Made by a program: the position numbers and the translations under genes
From: an uncultured Flavobacteriales bacterium
Lineage (GTDB): Bacteria > Bacteroidota > Bacteroidia > Flavobacteriales > Crocinitomicaceae
Reading direction: 5' to 3'
DNA: 64,000 nucleotides
Assembly (NCBI GenBank): GCA_946479285.1
Contig: CAMLFH010000009.1
Location: forward strand, 62,001-126,000
In this document: piece by piece, positions 42,279-50,887 of the stretch
Layout: the number at the start of each line of letters is the position of its first letter
How positions within the stretch are numbered: position 1 is the stretch's first letter
The notes under the pieces: model-generated
Told to the model about the DNA's origin: nothing
Database searches by the model: none
The model's input: only the letters and a program-made list of their open reading frames with translations

Positions 42279-45218
42279 GTGTCAAAACACTTGCTTCATA
42301 TTTTGGTTTTCTTAAGCTGTTGGTTTTCCGGCAGAGCCCAGGAATTGCTATTTTCCAATATCAGCAATGACATGCAGCTTCCTTCACAGGAATGCTATAA
42401 GATCCACCAGGACAAAAAAGGCTATATCTGGTTTAGCACGGATAACGGTTTGTGCAGGTACGGAAATGGCTCTTTGAAAATTTTTGATAAACAAAACGGA
42501 TTACCCGAAGAAAGTGTTTACAATATGTCAGAAGACAAAACCGGGAGAATGTGGTTTGCAACTTCAGACAACCGGATTCTGTATTATGAAAATGGGAAAC
42601 TGCTGGAAGCTTCTTTCAACAAAAAATACCAGAAACCCGCAACCAAAGGGTGGTCACACCCAACTCCGCTGTTTTTGGATATGTCTGATTCGGAAAACTC
42701 ATTCATCGCTAATTCTTATTACAGTTTCAGGGTAAATCTTAAATCAAACACTGCTTCTATTATTCCCAATACAGAGTCTGAAACTTCTGTGCAGTTCATT
42801 AAGAAAAAAGGACACCCTTTTGTCCCCAATCGATTCCAAAAGACCAACACAAAGTTCTTTAGCTTGTTATTAAGCTCCGAAACAAAAAACAAACAGATTG
42901 TCCTGACAGATTTTCCAATCAACGACGTTGTATATTGGAATACTCCCACCACTTTTTCAGGTACTGTCGACTTTATCGGGATTCAGAATAAACTCCTGAA
43001 AATCAATTCGGATTTCAGTTATTCAACCCTTCATTTTCCGGAAAGGATTTTAGGTCTTTATGTAGACAAATCAAACGGATTGTGGGTTGGTGTGCAAAAT
43101 AACGGTGTTTATTATTACCCGGATGTTAGAACTATGAAATTGGCCCACCACAGCTTGAATACTTTCTCTGTAACGGGAATCTGTGAAGACCTGGAGGGCG
43201 GAGTTTGGTGTTCTACGCTTGAAAAAGGCATCTTTTACTGTCAAAATAAATGGTTAGTCTCTTATACCGGAATTCCCGGACTTAACCGGAAAATGACTTT
43301 ACTCAAAAATACAGAAGGAAGCCTGTTCGCCTCTTCTTCCAGTTTAGCTGTTTTCCAGTTTACAAAAAGTGCATTCAAAACCCACTCTTTTACTTTCAAC
43401 GAAATTCGCTTTTCAGATCTTCTATTTCAGCAAAATCAATGGCTGTTTACCGGGAATGAAGCCATCATCCGAACCGATAAGGAATTCGTTTTCAAAGAAA
43501 AATTAATGCAACCTCCGTTTCACAATGTAGCTTCCAGTGAGTTAACTTCCGCAAATGGTCGAATCCTGGGGATTTTAAGTAAGAATTTGATGGAGATCGA
43601 TGAGTCGAAATTTGCTCGATTGATCTATTACAATTCCCTCTATTCTTCCAAGACAATCGTTCACAAAAGCGGTAATATTTTTCTATTGGGCGGAGATCAG
43701 GGTCTTTACGAATTCAACATTCTTACACATCAGTCTAAAAAAGTGGACGGTGTTCCGGAAAGGGTTAAAAAGATACTCAAAACCAGGTCCGGCCGGTTCT
43801 GGATTGCAACTAAAAACGACGGAATCTATTGGCTCGATGGAGAAAAAGTAACGAATGGAAGTCAAATCCTTCGATTAAAAACACTGCTATTCTACGATTT
43901 AACAGAAGATCCGAAAGGGAATATCTGGGCAGGAAGTAACCAGGGATTGTATCAATTCATTCCAACGAAAAAAAAATACAAAACCATTTGCTACAATACT
44001 TCCCACGGATTGCCTTCCAGCGAAGTCTACAAAGTAGCTGCCGACGGAGAAAAAATCTGGTTCTCTACTTTTGAAGGATTGTTCAACCTTCCTTTAAATG
44101 GAAACTCACTCAATAAAACCGGACCGGAAATTCACCTGCAAAAACTAAGCATTAAAGACAAGGTCCTTTCTAATTCGTCGCACACATTTCAATTTCCCTA
44201 CAACCAAAATGATTTCCGCTTCACCTTCGACATCCTGACTTTTAAAAACGGAACGAACACAGAACTGGAATACCATTTGAAACACCGTAATCAATCTGTC
44301 GTAACAACAGTGAACGGAAACGAGCTATTCCTGGAGAATTTGGATCCGGGCAACTACCAATTGATCGTATACGGAGTAAACAATGACGGTGTTCGGAGTC
44401 CGAGTCCGGAAGTTTTTTTAATCACGATTGAAACTCCTTTCTGGCAAACCGGTTGGTTTATTTCTCTTGCATCACTCCTTATTCTTTTAGGTGTTTTCCT
44501 GATTGTTCGTCTGATAGTCAGAAGCATTCGTAAGAAGGAAGAAGCAAAAACGCTGGTCAACAAGTTGATGGCCGAATACCAGATCACCGCTTTACAGGCA
44601 CAAATGAATCCACATTTTATCTTTAACGCCATCAACACTATTCAAGGATATATTCTCGAAAAAAGCGAAGACGAAGCTTATGATTACCTCGCGAAATTCG
44701 GAAAACTGATCCGAACAGTACTGCATCATTCCCAGGAAAAGGTCCTGCTCCTGGAACACGAACTGGAAGTATTGAATTTGTATATTGAGCTGGAGCAGCT
44801 GCGCTTCGATCACTGTTTTGACTACGAATTGAAACTTTCTAAAAACGTCATTCCTGAGGATATTTATCTGCCCGGAATGATCCTGCAGCCTTATGTAGAA
44901 AATGCCATCTGGCACGGAATAGTCAATCTTCGCGGCAGCCGAAGAGGCAAACTGGAAGTGAGTATGGAATGTACAGACCGGATTCTGACCGTTCAGATCA
45001 AAGACAATGGTATTGGCCGGGAAATGGCCAGGAGTTTCAATAAGGACCGAAGACACAAATCTGTGGGAATGCAATTGACAGGAGAACGGATCAACGTTAT
45101 GAACCAACTGCATGGTTATGAAACGGCAAGTGTTACGATTACCGATCTTTTCGATCCGGAAGGAATCCCTGCAGGAACTTGTGTAGCAGTCAAAATTCCT
45201 ATAAATAACGAATCATGA
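42279..45218 (+). CDS. LytS-type sensor histidine kinase with Reg_prop beta-propeller
   Basis: A 979-residue membrane sensor. The signal peptide (SCWFSGRAQ) precedes a periplasmic two-component-regulator propeller (WFSTDNGLCRY, MWFATSDN, WIATKNDGIYW, IWAGSNQGLYQF). A Y_Y_Y-like domain (~630-715), one membrane helix (~726-748) and a His_kinase domain with the phospho-acceptor His779 in QMNPHFIFNAINTIQG follow. PYVENAIWHG and DNGIGR are the ATPase N and G motifs. GTG is used as start because of the -7 box. The stop overlaps the response regulator start by four bases. Confidence 0.93.
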   Translation: MSKHLLHILVFLSCWFSGRAQELLFSNISNDMQLPSQECYKIHQDKKGYIWFSTDNGLCRYGNGSLKIFDKQNGLPEESVYNMSEDKTGRMWFATSDNRILYYENGKLLEASFNKKYQKPATKGWSHPTPLFLDMSDSENSFIANSYYSFRVNLKSNTASIIPNTESETSVQFIKKKGHPFVPNRFQKTNTKFFSLLLSSETKNKQIVLTDFPINDVVYWNTPTTFSGTVDFIGIQNKLLKINSDFSYSTLHFPERILGLYVDKSNGLWVGVQNNGVYYYPDVRTMKLAHHSLNTFSVTGICEDLEGGVWCSTLEKGIFYCQNKWLVSYTGIPGLNRKMTLLKNTEGSLFASSSSLAVFQFTKSAFKTHSFTFNEIRFSDLLFQQNQWLFTGNEAIIRTDKEFVFKEKLMQPPFHNVASSELTSANGRILGILSKNLMEIDESKFARLIYYNSLYSSKTIVHKSGNIFLLGGDQGLYEFNILTHQSKKVDGVPERVKKILKTRSGRFWIATKNDGIYWLDGEKVTNGSQILRLKTLLFYDLTEDPKGNIWAGSNQGLYQFIPTKKKYKTICYNTSHGLPSSEVYKVAADGEKIWFSTFEGLFNLPLNGNSLNKTGPEIHLQKLSIKDKVLSNSSHTFQFPYNQNDFRFTFDILTFKNGTNTELEYHLKHRNQSVVTTVNGNELFLENLDPGNYQLIVYGVNNDGVRSPSPEVFLITIETPFWQTGWFISLASLLILLGVFLIVRLIVRSIRKKEEAKTLVNKLMAEYQITALQAQMNPHFIFNAINTIQGYILEKSEDEAYDYLAKFGKLIRTVLHHSQEKVLLLEHELEVLNLYIELEQLRFDHCFDYELKLSKNVIPEDIYLPGMILQPYVENAIWHGIVNLRGSRRGKLEVSMECTDRILTVQIKDNGIGREMARSFNKDRRHKSVGMQLTGERINVMNQLHGYETASVTITDLFDPEGIPAGTCVAVKIPINNES

Positions 45219-45976
45219 ACCAGGTAATCAAAGCACTCATTGTAGACGACGAATCCAAGAGCCGGGTTGTTTTGCGCACTTTGCTGAAACGAATTTCTCC
45301 GCAGATCGAATTGATCGGAGAAGCCGCTGATGCAGATGAAGCTTTTGATCTGATCCTGAAATTCAAACCGCAGCTTGTTTTCCTGGATATTCAAATGCCC
45401 CGGGCAGATGGTTTCAGTCTGCTCAAACGATTTGACGTGGTTCCGTTTGAAGTAATCTTCGTAACCAGTTTTGATCAATACGCTATTTCTGCCATTAAAT
45501 TCAGTGCGTTGGATTATTTGTTAAAGCCCGTTGAAGTAGATGAGCTCTCAAAGGCATTGACCAAAGCTGTTGATCGGATCTCTGCACAACATGGCAGCCA
45601 AACGCAAATAGTCAATCTGCTGCGAAGCATTGATGACCTTCCGGAAACGCATCATGTGGCCATCCATACCAATGATTCCGTGCGCCTGGTTGAAGAAACC
45701 AGCATTATTTCCATTCTTGCCGACGGGCATTACTGCACTATCAGAACAGATAGCGACGAACGCTTTACCACCGCTAAAAACCTGCGGGATTTCGAAGATT
45801 ATTTCGGAATTTCTTCCTCTTTTATCCGTATCGGTAAAAGTGAGATGATTAATGTGAATAAGATCTTAAAATACAGCAAGGGAGAACCTTTCATCATCGA
45901 AATGATCAACGGGGAAGTTTTTGAAGTGGCCCGGAGGCGAAAACCGGAAGTTTTGGCGAAGATTAAAAGATATTGA
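45215..45976 (+). CDS. LytTR family response regulator
   Basis: A 253-residue cytoplasmic regulator. The receiver domain (~5-120) has DDE at residues 11-13, phospho-acceptor Asp58 in LVFLDIQMP, and the Lys in LLKPVE. The C-terminal LytTR DNA-binding domain (~145-253) includes DSVRLVEETSIISILADGHYCTI (cited for the strand order) and FIRIGKSEMINVNKI. It is coupled to the LytS-type kinase (ATGA overlap). A likely target is the element shared by the two large secreted-protein genes; this is inferred from position. Confidence 0.94.
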   Translation: MNQVIKALIVDDESKSRVVLRTLLKRISPQIELIGEAADADEAFDLILKFKPQLVFLDIQMPRADGFSLLKRFDVVPFEVIFVTSFDQYAISAIKFSALDYLLKPVEVDELSKALTKAVDRISAQHGSQTQIVNLLRSIDDLPETHHVAIHTNDSVRLVEETSIISILADGHYCTIRTDSDERFTTAKNLRDFEDYFGISSSFIRIGKSEMINVNKILKYSKGEPFIIEMINGEVFEVARRRKPEVLAKIKRY

Positions 45977-45994
45977 AATAGCACTCTCGTTCAA

Positions 45995-46933
45995 TCACTT
46001 AAACAAATCTACCATCACTTCACCTTTCCCTGTATAAAAGGGAAAATGAAGTAATTCAGCAATGGTAGCAGAGATATCCAACTGATCGTATGATGTACTT
46101 AATTCCACATTAGTTTTAAAATCAGGCGATAAAGCAAACAATTCGATGTGTCTGCAGCCTTCACAATTATCTCCGTGACCAGTATATCCTTCCGCAACAC
46201 CATCCAGGTGTCGTCCATGATCATTGGTAACTATCAATGTGGTTTTGTTTTTATAAACGGGTGAATTCTGAATAAAGTTCCAAATATTCCCAATATAGCG
46301 ATCTGTATTTTGGATCGCGTGTATATATCCCGCAGAATCCGACTGATGCCCGTAATAATCCGGATCCTTGAATGCAATCAACATCATCTTAGGCTGATAA
46401 AGCGTCAAATTATCCAAAGCCAGTTGCATCGTTATGGAATCTTCCCTGTACCCACCGGTTCCATTGCCATTAACCCCGCAATTAAAGTAAGGCCGGTATT
46501 GATCGTGGTATTCCGGGTAAAGACAATTGGACAAGGCATGCAGCTTATCTTTCGATCCTATGATCGCACATTTGTTATAAGCTTCCTGTGTGTATTTCAT
46601 CCAACACTGGAAAATAGAAGGATAATCCGGCAGCTGCAATCCATCATTGGTAATTGCCTGATAATTGCCGGTGCAAATCCCTGTGTGCCCGGGAAGCGTG
46701 CGTGTTTCGCCACTATTTCGAAAACTGGTCAGCAGAACCCCATATTCCGACAAACTATCCCTGACAGGAATATTGATTCGCAAAGGATCTCCCCAGGTTT
46801 CGGAATAACGCGGACCGTCAATCACAACAACGATAACATATTGCGTCTCGTATTCTCTAAACGGTGCTGCCTTGTCGTGCGTGCAAGCCAGCAGCATCAG
46901 TAGTAAAAAGCTTATAAAAACACTGCGAAACAT
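45995..46933 (-). CDS. Alkaline-phosphatase-superfamily lipoprotein (NPP/phosphodiesterase-like)
   Basis: A 312-residue lipoprotein (signal MFRSVFISFLLLMLLACTH, lipid Cys17). Metal and nucleophile motifs fit the superfamily: VIDGPRYSE, TLPGHTGICTG (likely nucleophile Thr), FKDPDYYGHQSDS, TNDHGRH and GHGDN. This layout is close to nucleotide pyrophosphatase/phosphodiesterases rather than sulfatases, since no CxPSR motif exists. The substrate is unknown. It converges on the response-regulator gene. The gap behind it carries no strong terminator. Confidence 0.8.
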   Translation of the reverse strand: MFRSVFISFLLLMLLACTHDKAAPFREYETQYVIVVVIDGPRYSETWGDPLRINIPVRDSLSEYGVLLTSFRNSGETRTLPGHTGICTGNYQAITNDGLQLPDYPSIFQCWMKYTQEAYNKCAIIGSKDKLHALSNCLYPEYHDQYRPYFNCGVNGNGTGGYREDSITMQLALDNLTLYQPKMMLIAFKDPDYYGHQSDSAGYIHAIQNTDRYIGNIWNFIQNSPVYKNKTTLIVTNDHGRHLDGVAEGYTGHGDNCEGCRHIELFALSPDFKTNVELSTSYDQLDISATIAELLHFPFYTGKGEVMVDLFK

Positions 46934-47020
46934 GTGGTAATGTACAAAAAATTCGGTTCAAATTCGTGCCCTATGATTTCTTTCAGTCCGGATTCCGCAC
47001 CAAACAGATTCAAACAAAAA

Positions 47021-47048
47021 AATCCTCCCGGCTATGGCCAGGAGGATT
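47021..47048 (-). terminator. Intrinsic terminator behind yqeY
   Basis: AATCCTCC and GGAGGATT arms with an inner GGC/GCC, followed by TTTTTTT on the minus strand. It closes the ftsA-ftsZ-yqeY unit. Confidence 0.85.
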
Positions 47049-47096
47049 CTCCAACAATAAAAACAGAGTCTAAGGAAAAACTCTCGTTTATAACTC

Positions 47097-47549
47097 TTAT
47101 AAATTAGACAAAGCTTCTTTTACGAGTTCTGAAACACGTTTGCCGTCAGCTTTTCCAGCCAACTGACCATTTACCGGTCCCATCACTTTCCCCATATCCT
47201 GAGGTCCGCTCGCTCCTACTTCAGCAATCTTAGCCGTAATAATTGCACGCACTTCATCTTCCGACATCATTTTTGGCAAATAATCTTCCAATACTTTCGC
47301 CTGGAATAGTTCTTCTTCCGCCAAGTCGTTTCTTCCCTGCTCTACATAGATCTGGTATGTTTCCATACGCTGTTTATGAAGCTTGATAACGATTTTATTA
47401 GCTGCTTCTTCGCTCAATTCACCACCGGCACCCGATGTTGCTTCAAGCAGTAATTTACTTTTAATGTCGCGCAAAACTGCAAGGCGTTCTTTTTCCTTTG
47501 CCAGCATGGCGTTTTTAATATCCTGGTTTATTTTTTCTGTAAAGTTCAT
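47097..47549 (-). CDS. YqeY/GatB-like domain protein
   Basis: A 150-residue cytoplasmic protein of the YqeY family (TEKINQDIKNAMLAKEKERL, LRDIKSKLLLEATSG, VLEDYLPKMMSEDEVRAI, DMGKVMGPVNGQLAGKADG), with a fold shared with the GatB C-terminus. The role is unclear; tRNA-related functions have been proposed. It follows ftsZ by 47 bases, the usual last gene of the Flavobacteriales dcw cluster. Confidence 0.9.
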   Translation of the reverse strand: MNFTEKINQDIKNAMLAKEKERLAVLRDIKSKLLLEATSGAGGELSEEAANKIVIKLHKQRMETYQIYVEQGRNDLAEEELFQAKVLEDYLPKMMSEDEVRAIITAKIAEVGASGPQDMGKVMGPVNGQLAGKADGKRVSELVKEALSNL

Positions 47550-47596
47550 CGTTTTGATTTTAAGATCGGGACCTGCATCCTCATCCTAATGTCTAA

Positions 47597-49135
47597 TTAA
47601 TCTACGTTATCGTGTAAGAAGGAGTTGTTTGTTTTGATCCCGTCATCTGAAAGACCGAAACGGCTCACGTTGGATTCTTCGCTTTTAACGACCTGGTCCA
47701 AATGAATGTTTCTTCTAACAAATGCAGGCTCATCTTCTAATTCTTTCAACCCTTCCGCCTTCTTTAATTTATTGTTGTAGTTCTTGATGCGGTCCATACG
47801 CTCCATATTGCGGCGCTGCAATTCTTCTGCGCTCACTGGTGCTTTTTGAACTACGTTCTCCAATTCAACTTTTGCCTGCGCTTCGTCTTCCAGGAAAAAA
47901 CGCTTCGTTTCTTCTTTGACTTCCACAGAAGGAGTTGACATTGGAGTAACCATTGGCTGTGCTTCTGATTTCACTTCCCAATCGAACTCAATAGTTCCTG
48001 AATTGGTTGATTTCACTTCTTCTGTCTTTGGCTCCGATTTCAAAAACGGTTCTTCTTCTTTCTTTTCAGGAATAACCTGGTGAGTTGGAGAAGTCAGAGG
48101 AGTTTTGATCTCATTTTTCGGTTCGTCTTCCAAAACAGAAACTGTTTTTTCCGGCGCTTTTTCAAAACCCGTGAACGGCGTAGAATTAAATCCTGTTGCC
48201 ACTAAAGTAACGCTCAATTTATTTCCAAGAGTAGGATCGTAACCATGCCCCCAGATAACGTCTGCAGATGATCCTGCTTCGTCCTGAATGTAGTCTGTGA
48301 TTTCACCGATCTCATCCATAGTTACTTCGATATCACCGTAAGTAATATTCAACAAGATGTATTTCGCTCCTTCAATATTATTATCATTCAACAACGGAGA
48401 AGTCAATGCTTCCTGAACTGCGTTGATTGCACGGCCTTCACCTTCAGAAACAGCAGATCCCATGATCGCAACTCCGGAATCACGCATTACCGTGTTCACA
48501 TCGTTGAAATCCACGTTGATTGCACCGGTTGTTGTAATCACATCCGCAATTCCTTTTGCAGCCGTTGCCAATACATTATCGGCCATAGCAAATGCCTGAG
48601 CCAATGACATATTTCCACCAACTTCCCGTAAACGCTCGTTATTGATCACCAATAAAGTATCCACGCACTGGCGCATTACATCCAATCCTTCTTCTGCCTG
48701 CTGTCTTCTGCGACGACCCTCAAAAGCGAAAGGAACCGTTACGATACCAACAGTTAGGATATTTAATTCTTTAGCAACCTGTGCAATTACAGGAGCAGCA
48801 CCTGTTCCTGTTCCACCACCCATTCCTGCAGTTACGAAAACCATTTTAGTTTGGTTTGAAAGCAAGGCGCGAATATCCTCAATGTTCTCCACTGCTGCAT
48901 TTCGTCCAATCTCAGGAATTGCACCAGCACCACGTCCTTCCGTAAGGCTTGGGCCTAACTGAATTTTGTAAGGCACCGGAGAAATATCCAAAGCCTGACG
49001 GTCTGTATTACAAACGATGAAATCAACACCTTTGATTTCCTGGTCGAACATGTGGTTTACAGCATTACTTCCACCACCACCAACGCCAATCACCTTGATA
49101 ATTGAAGTTGTTCCTTTTGGCAAATCGAATTCCAT
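47597..49135 (-). CDS. ftsZ: Cell division GTPase FtsZ
   Basis: Tubulin-like GTPase forming the division ring. Of 512 residues, 1-315 are the GTPase core with GVGGGGSNAVNHM (residues 17-29) and the tubulin signature GGGTGTG (107-113). A ~160-residue acidic linker rich in Glu/Lys/Val follows, then a C-terminal segment ending NNSFLHDNVD, as in other Flavobacteriales FtsZ. The long linker explains the length. It follows ftsA by 79 bases and precedes yqeY. Confidence 0.98.
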   Translation of the reverse strand: MEFDLPKGTTSIIKVIGVGGGGSNAVNHMFDQEIKGVDFIVCNTDRQALDISPVPYKIQLGPSLTEGRGAGAIPEIGRNAAVENIEDIRALLSNQTKMVFVTAGMGGGTGTGAAPVIAQVAKELNILTVGIVTVPFAFEGRRRRQQAEEGLDVMRQCVDTLLVINNERLREVGGNMSLAQAFAMADNVLATAAKGIADVITTTGAINVDFNDVNTVMRDSGVAIMGSAVSEGEGRAINAVQEALTSPLLNDNNIEGAKYILLNITYGDIEVTMDEIGEITDYIQDEAGSSADVIWGHGYDPTLGNKLSVTLVATGFNSTPFTGFEKAPEKTVSVLEDEPKNEIKTPLTSPTHQVIPEKKEEEPFLKSEPKTEEVKSTNSGTIEFDWEVKSEAQPMVTPMSTPSVEVKEETKRFFLEDEAQAKVELENVVQKAPVSAEELQRRNMERMDRIKNYNNKLKKAEGLKELEDEPAFVRRNIHLDQVVKSEESNVSRFGLSDDGIKTNNSFLHDNVD

Positions 49136-49214
49136 ATGCTTTTATTTATTGTTGTTGTTATTGTTGTCTTTTTTCCAAACCATCACTGAAAAATCAATTC
49201 CGGCTAATTTACTA

Positions 49215-50504
49215 TTACTCCTCTTCCGCGAAGAAATTTTTACTCTTTGTTAACAAAGTATCAAAGAAACTTCCTCTTGTTTTAGTGGAATGCGTTTTTA
49301 CCTGACCCGTTACAGATTCTACTATTGCTTTCTGCGGAGTTTCATTCTCAAATCCTTTCATCACCAATCCGATTCCGGTAGCATACATCGGAGATGTAAT
49401 TGCTTCGATTGTATTGGTAGATGCCAAATGCTCTGTTGGCAAACCGATTCTCGTAGTCATTCCGGTCATGTATTCAAACAACTGTGTAACGTGTTTCAAT
49501 TGAGATCCACCGCCTGTTACCACAATTCCTGCAATCATTTTCTTTTCGTATCCGGAATTCACGATCTCGTAATGAACATGTTCGATGATCTCTTCCATAC
49601 GTGCCTGAACGATACTGGCCAAATTACGAAGCGTAATCTCTTTCGGATCTCTTCCACGCAACCCCGGAATGCAAACTACTTCTGTTTCCAAACTTTCGGA
49701 AGCCAGTGCAGAACCGAATTTCACTTTCAATGCTTCCGCATGGCGGCGAAGGATCGTACAGCCTTCTTTAATATCGTCCGTAATGACATTTCCACCGAAA
49801 GGAATCACAGCAGTATGGCGAATCACTCCTTCGTGGAAAATTGCCACGTCCGTAGTTCCACCACCAATATCGACCAAAACAACTCCGGCTTCTTTTTCTT
49901 CATCATTTAAAACAGCATCTGCAGAAGCAATTGGTTCCAGGATGATATCTTTCACCTGAAGTCCGGCTTTGTCCACACACACTTTAATATTCTTAGCAGC
50001 ATTGATCTGACCTGTAATGATGTGGAAATTTGCTTCTAAGCGAACTCCCATCATCCCGATCGGGTCGATAATTCCCTGTTCGTTATCAACGATATATTCC
50101 TGCGGCAATACGTGAATGATCTCCTCTCCCGGAGGCATTACCAATTTGTACATATCGTCGATCAATGCGTTGATATCTTTCTGAGAAATCTCTGTATCCG
50201 GATTGTTTCGGGTATAAATACCACGGTGCTGCAAACTTTTGATATGCTGACCTGCAATCCCTACATTCACCACACGGATGATCAAATCTGCATCCACGCG
50301 GTTTTGAGCTTCTTCTACTGCGGATTTAATGGATTGAACGGTTTTCTCGATATTGGATACGATTCCCCGGGAAACACCCAAAGATTCTCCTTTACCCATG
50401 GAAATAATTTCAATTTTCCCGTGCTCATTCTTCGTACCAACCAAGCATGCAATCTTAGTTGTTCCAATATCCAATCCAACTACAATCTTTTTTCCCGCTG
50501 ACAT
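49215..50504 (-). CDS. ftsA: Cell division protein FtsA
   Basis: Actin-like ATPase that anchors FtsZ to the membrane. The 429-residue sequence has the phosphate-1 loop VVGLDIGTTKIACLVG, VVLVDIGGGTTDVAIF (phosphate 2) and IVVTGGGSQLKHV (adenosine motif); the last residues (RGSFFDTLLTKSKNFFAEEE) form the amphipathic membrane helix. It starts with an unusual strong Shine-Dalgarno site. In related genomes ftsQ lies directly upstream. Here a plus-strand two-component system separates them, so ftsA-ftsZ-yqeY need their own promoter. Confidence 0.97.
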   Translation of the reverse strand: MSAGKKIVVGLDIGTTKIACLVGTKNEHGKIEIISMGKGESLGVSRGIVSNIEKTVQSIKSAVEEAQNRVDADLIIRVVNVGIAGQHIKSLQHRGIYTRNNPDTEISQKDINALIDDMYKLVMPPGEEIIHVLPQEYIVDNEQGIIDPIGMMGVRLEANFHIITGQINAAKNIKVCVDKAGLQVKDIILEPIASADAVLNDEEKEAGVVLVDIGGGTTDVAIFHEGVIRHTAVIPFGGNVITDDIKEGCTILRRHAEALKVKFGSALASESLETEVVCIPGLRGRDPKEITLRNLASIVQARMEEIIEHVHYEIVNSGYEKKMIAGIVVTGGGSQLKHVTQLFEYMTGMTTRIGLPTEHLASTNTIEAITSPMYATGIGLVMKGFENETPQKAIVESVTGQVKTHSTKTRGSFFDTLLTKSKNFFAEEE

Positions 50505-50507
50505 AAA

Positions 50508-50515
50508 CTCTCCTT
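50508..50515 (-). promoter_or_regulatory. ftsA: Strong Shine-Dalgarno site of ftsA
   Basis: AAGGAGAG on the minus strand with about five bases between AAGGAG and the ATG at 50504. Such sites are rare among the genes of this window. Confidence 0.7.
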
Positions 50516-50887
50516 ATTTTTTCAACCCTGCTCCAATCCACATGCGGACGGAACTAAATTTTGACCGTTCTTACAATACCTAATAGAATTTCATCCAATT
50601 AATCAGTGCTTTTATCGGCAGAAAACCATCACATATCGATGTTTTGCTTCTTACCCATAATACGGTATATACAAACTTAAATTTTATTTTGCCGTGTTTC
50701 CCGTGAATTTAGAATACTTATTAAACAAGTATTGTTAATAAAGATGGGCTGATTTTCGCGTTAAAACCGAGCTGCAAAGCAGTAAAACCAGGTAGTTCAA
50801 CTACATCCTTAATTATCAGCATGTTCACATTTTAGAAATAAAAAATTAATTTTATCTTTAAAGAATGGCCAACAAACCCCAGTTACC
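50516..50887. other. Divergent intergenic region between ftsA and a histidine kinase gene
   Basis: No gene is seen. The region is AT-rich. AATACTT...AAGTATT and CTTATTAA...TTAATAAG can form overlapping hairpins near 50712-50743. TATCTTTA (about 50853) resembles a -7 box for the kinase gene. It must also hold the ftsA promoter, which I cannot place. Confidence 0.5.

Noticed and set aside
46934..46996. tRNA-like T-loop words (GGTTCAAAT) upstream of the phosphodiesterase gene
   Set aside because: No matching acceptor, D or anticodon stems can be drawn around it.
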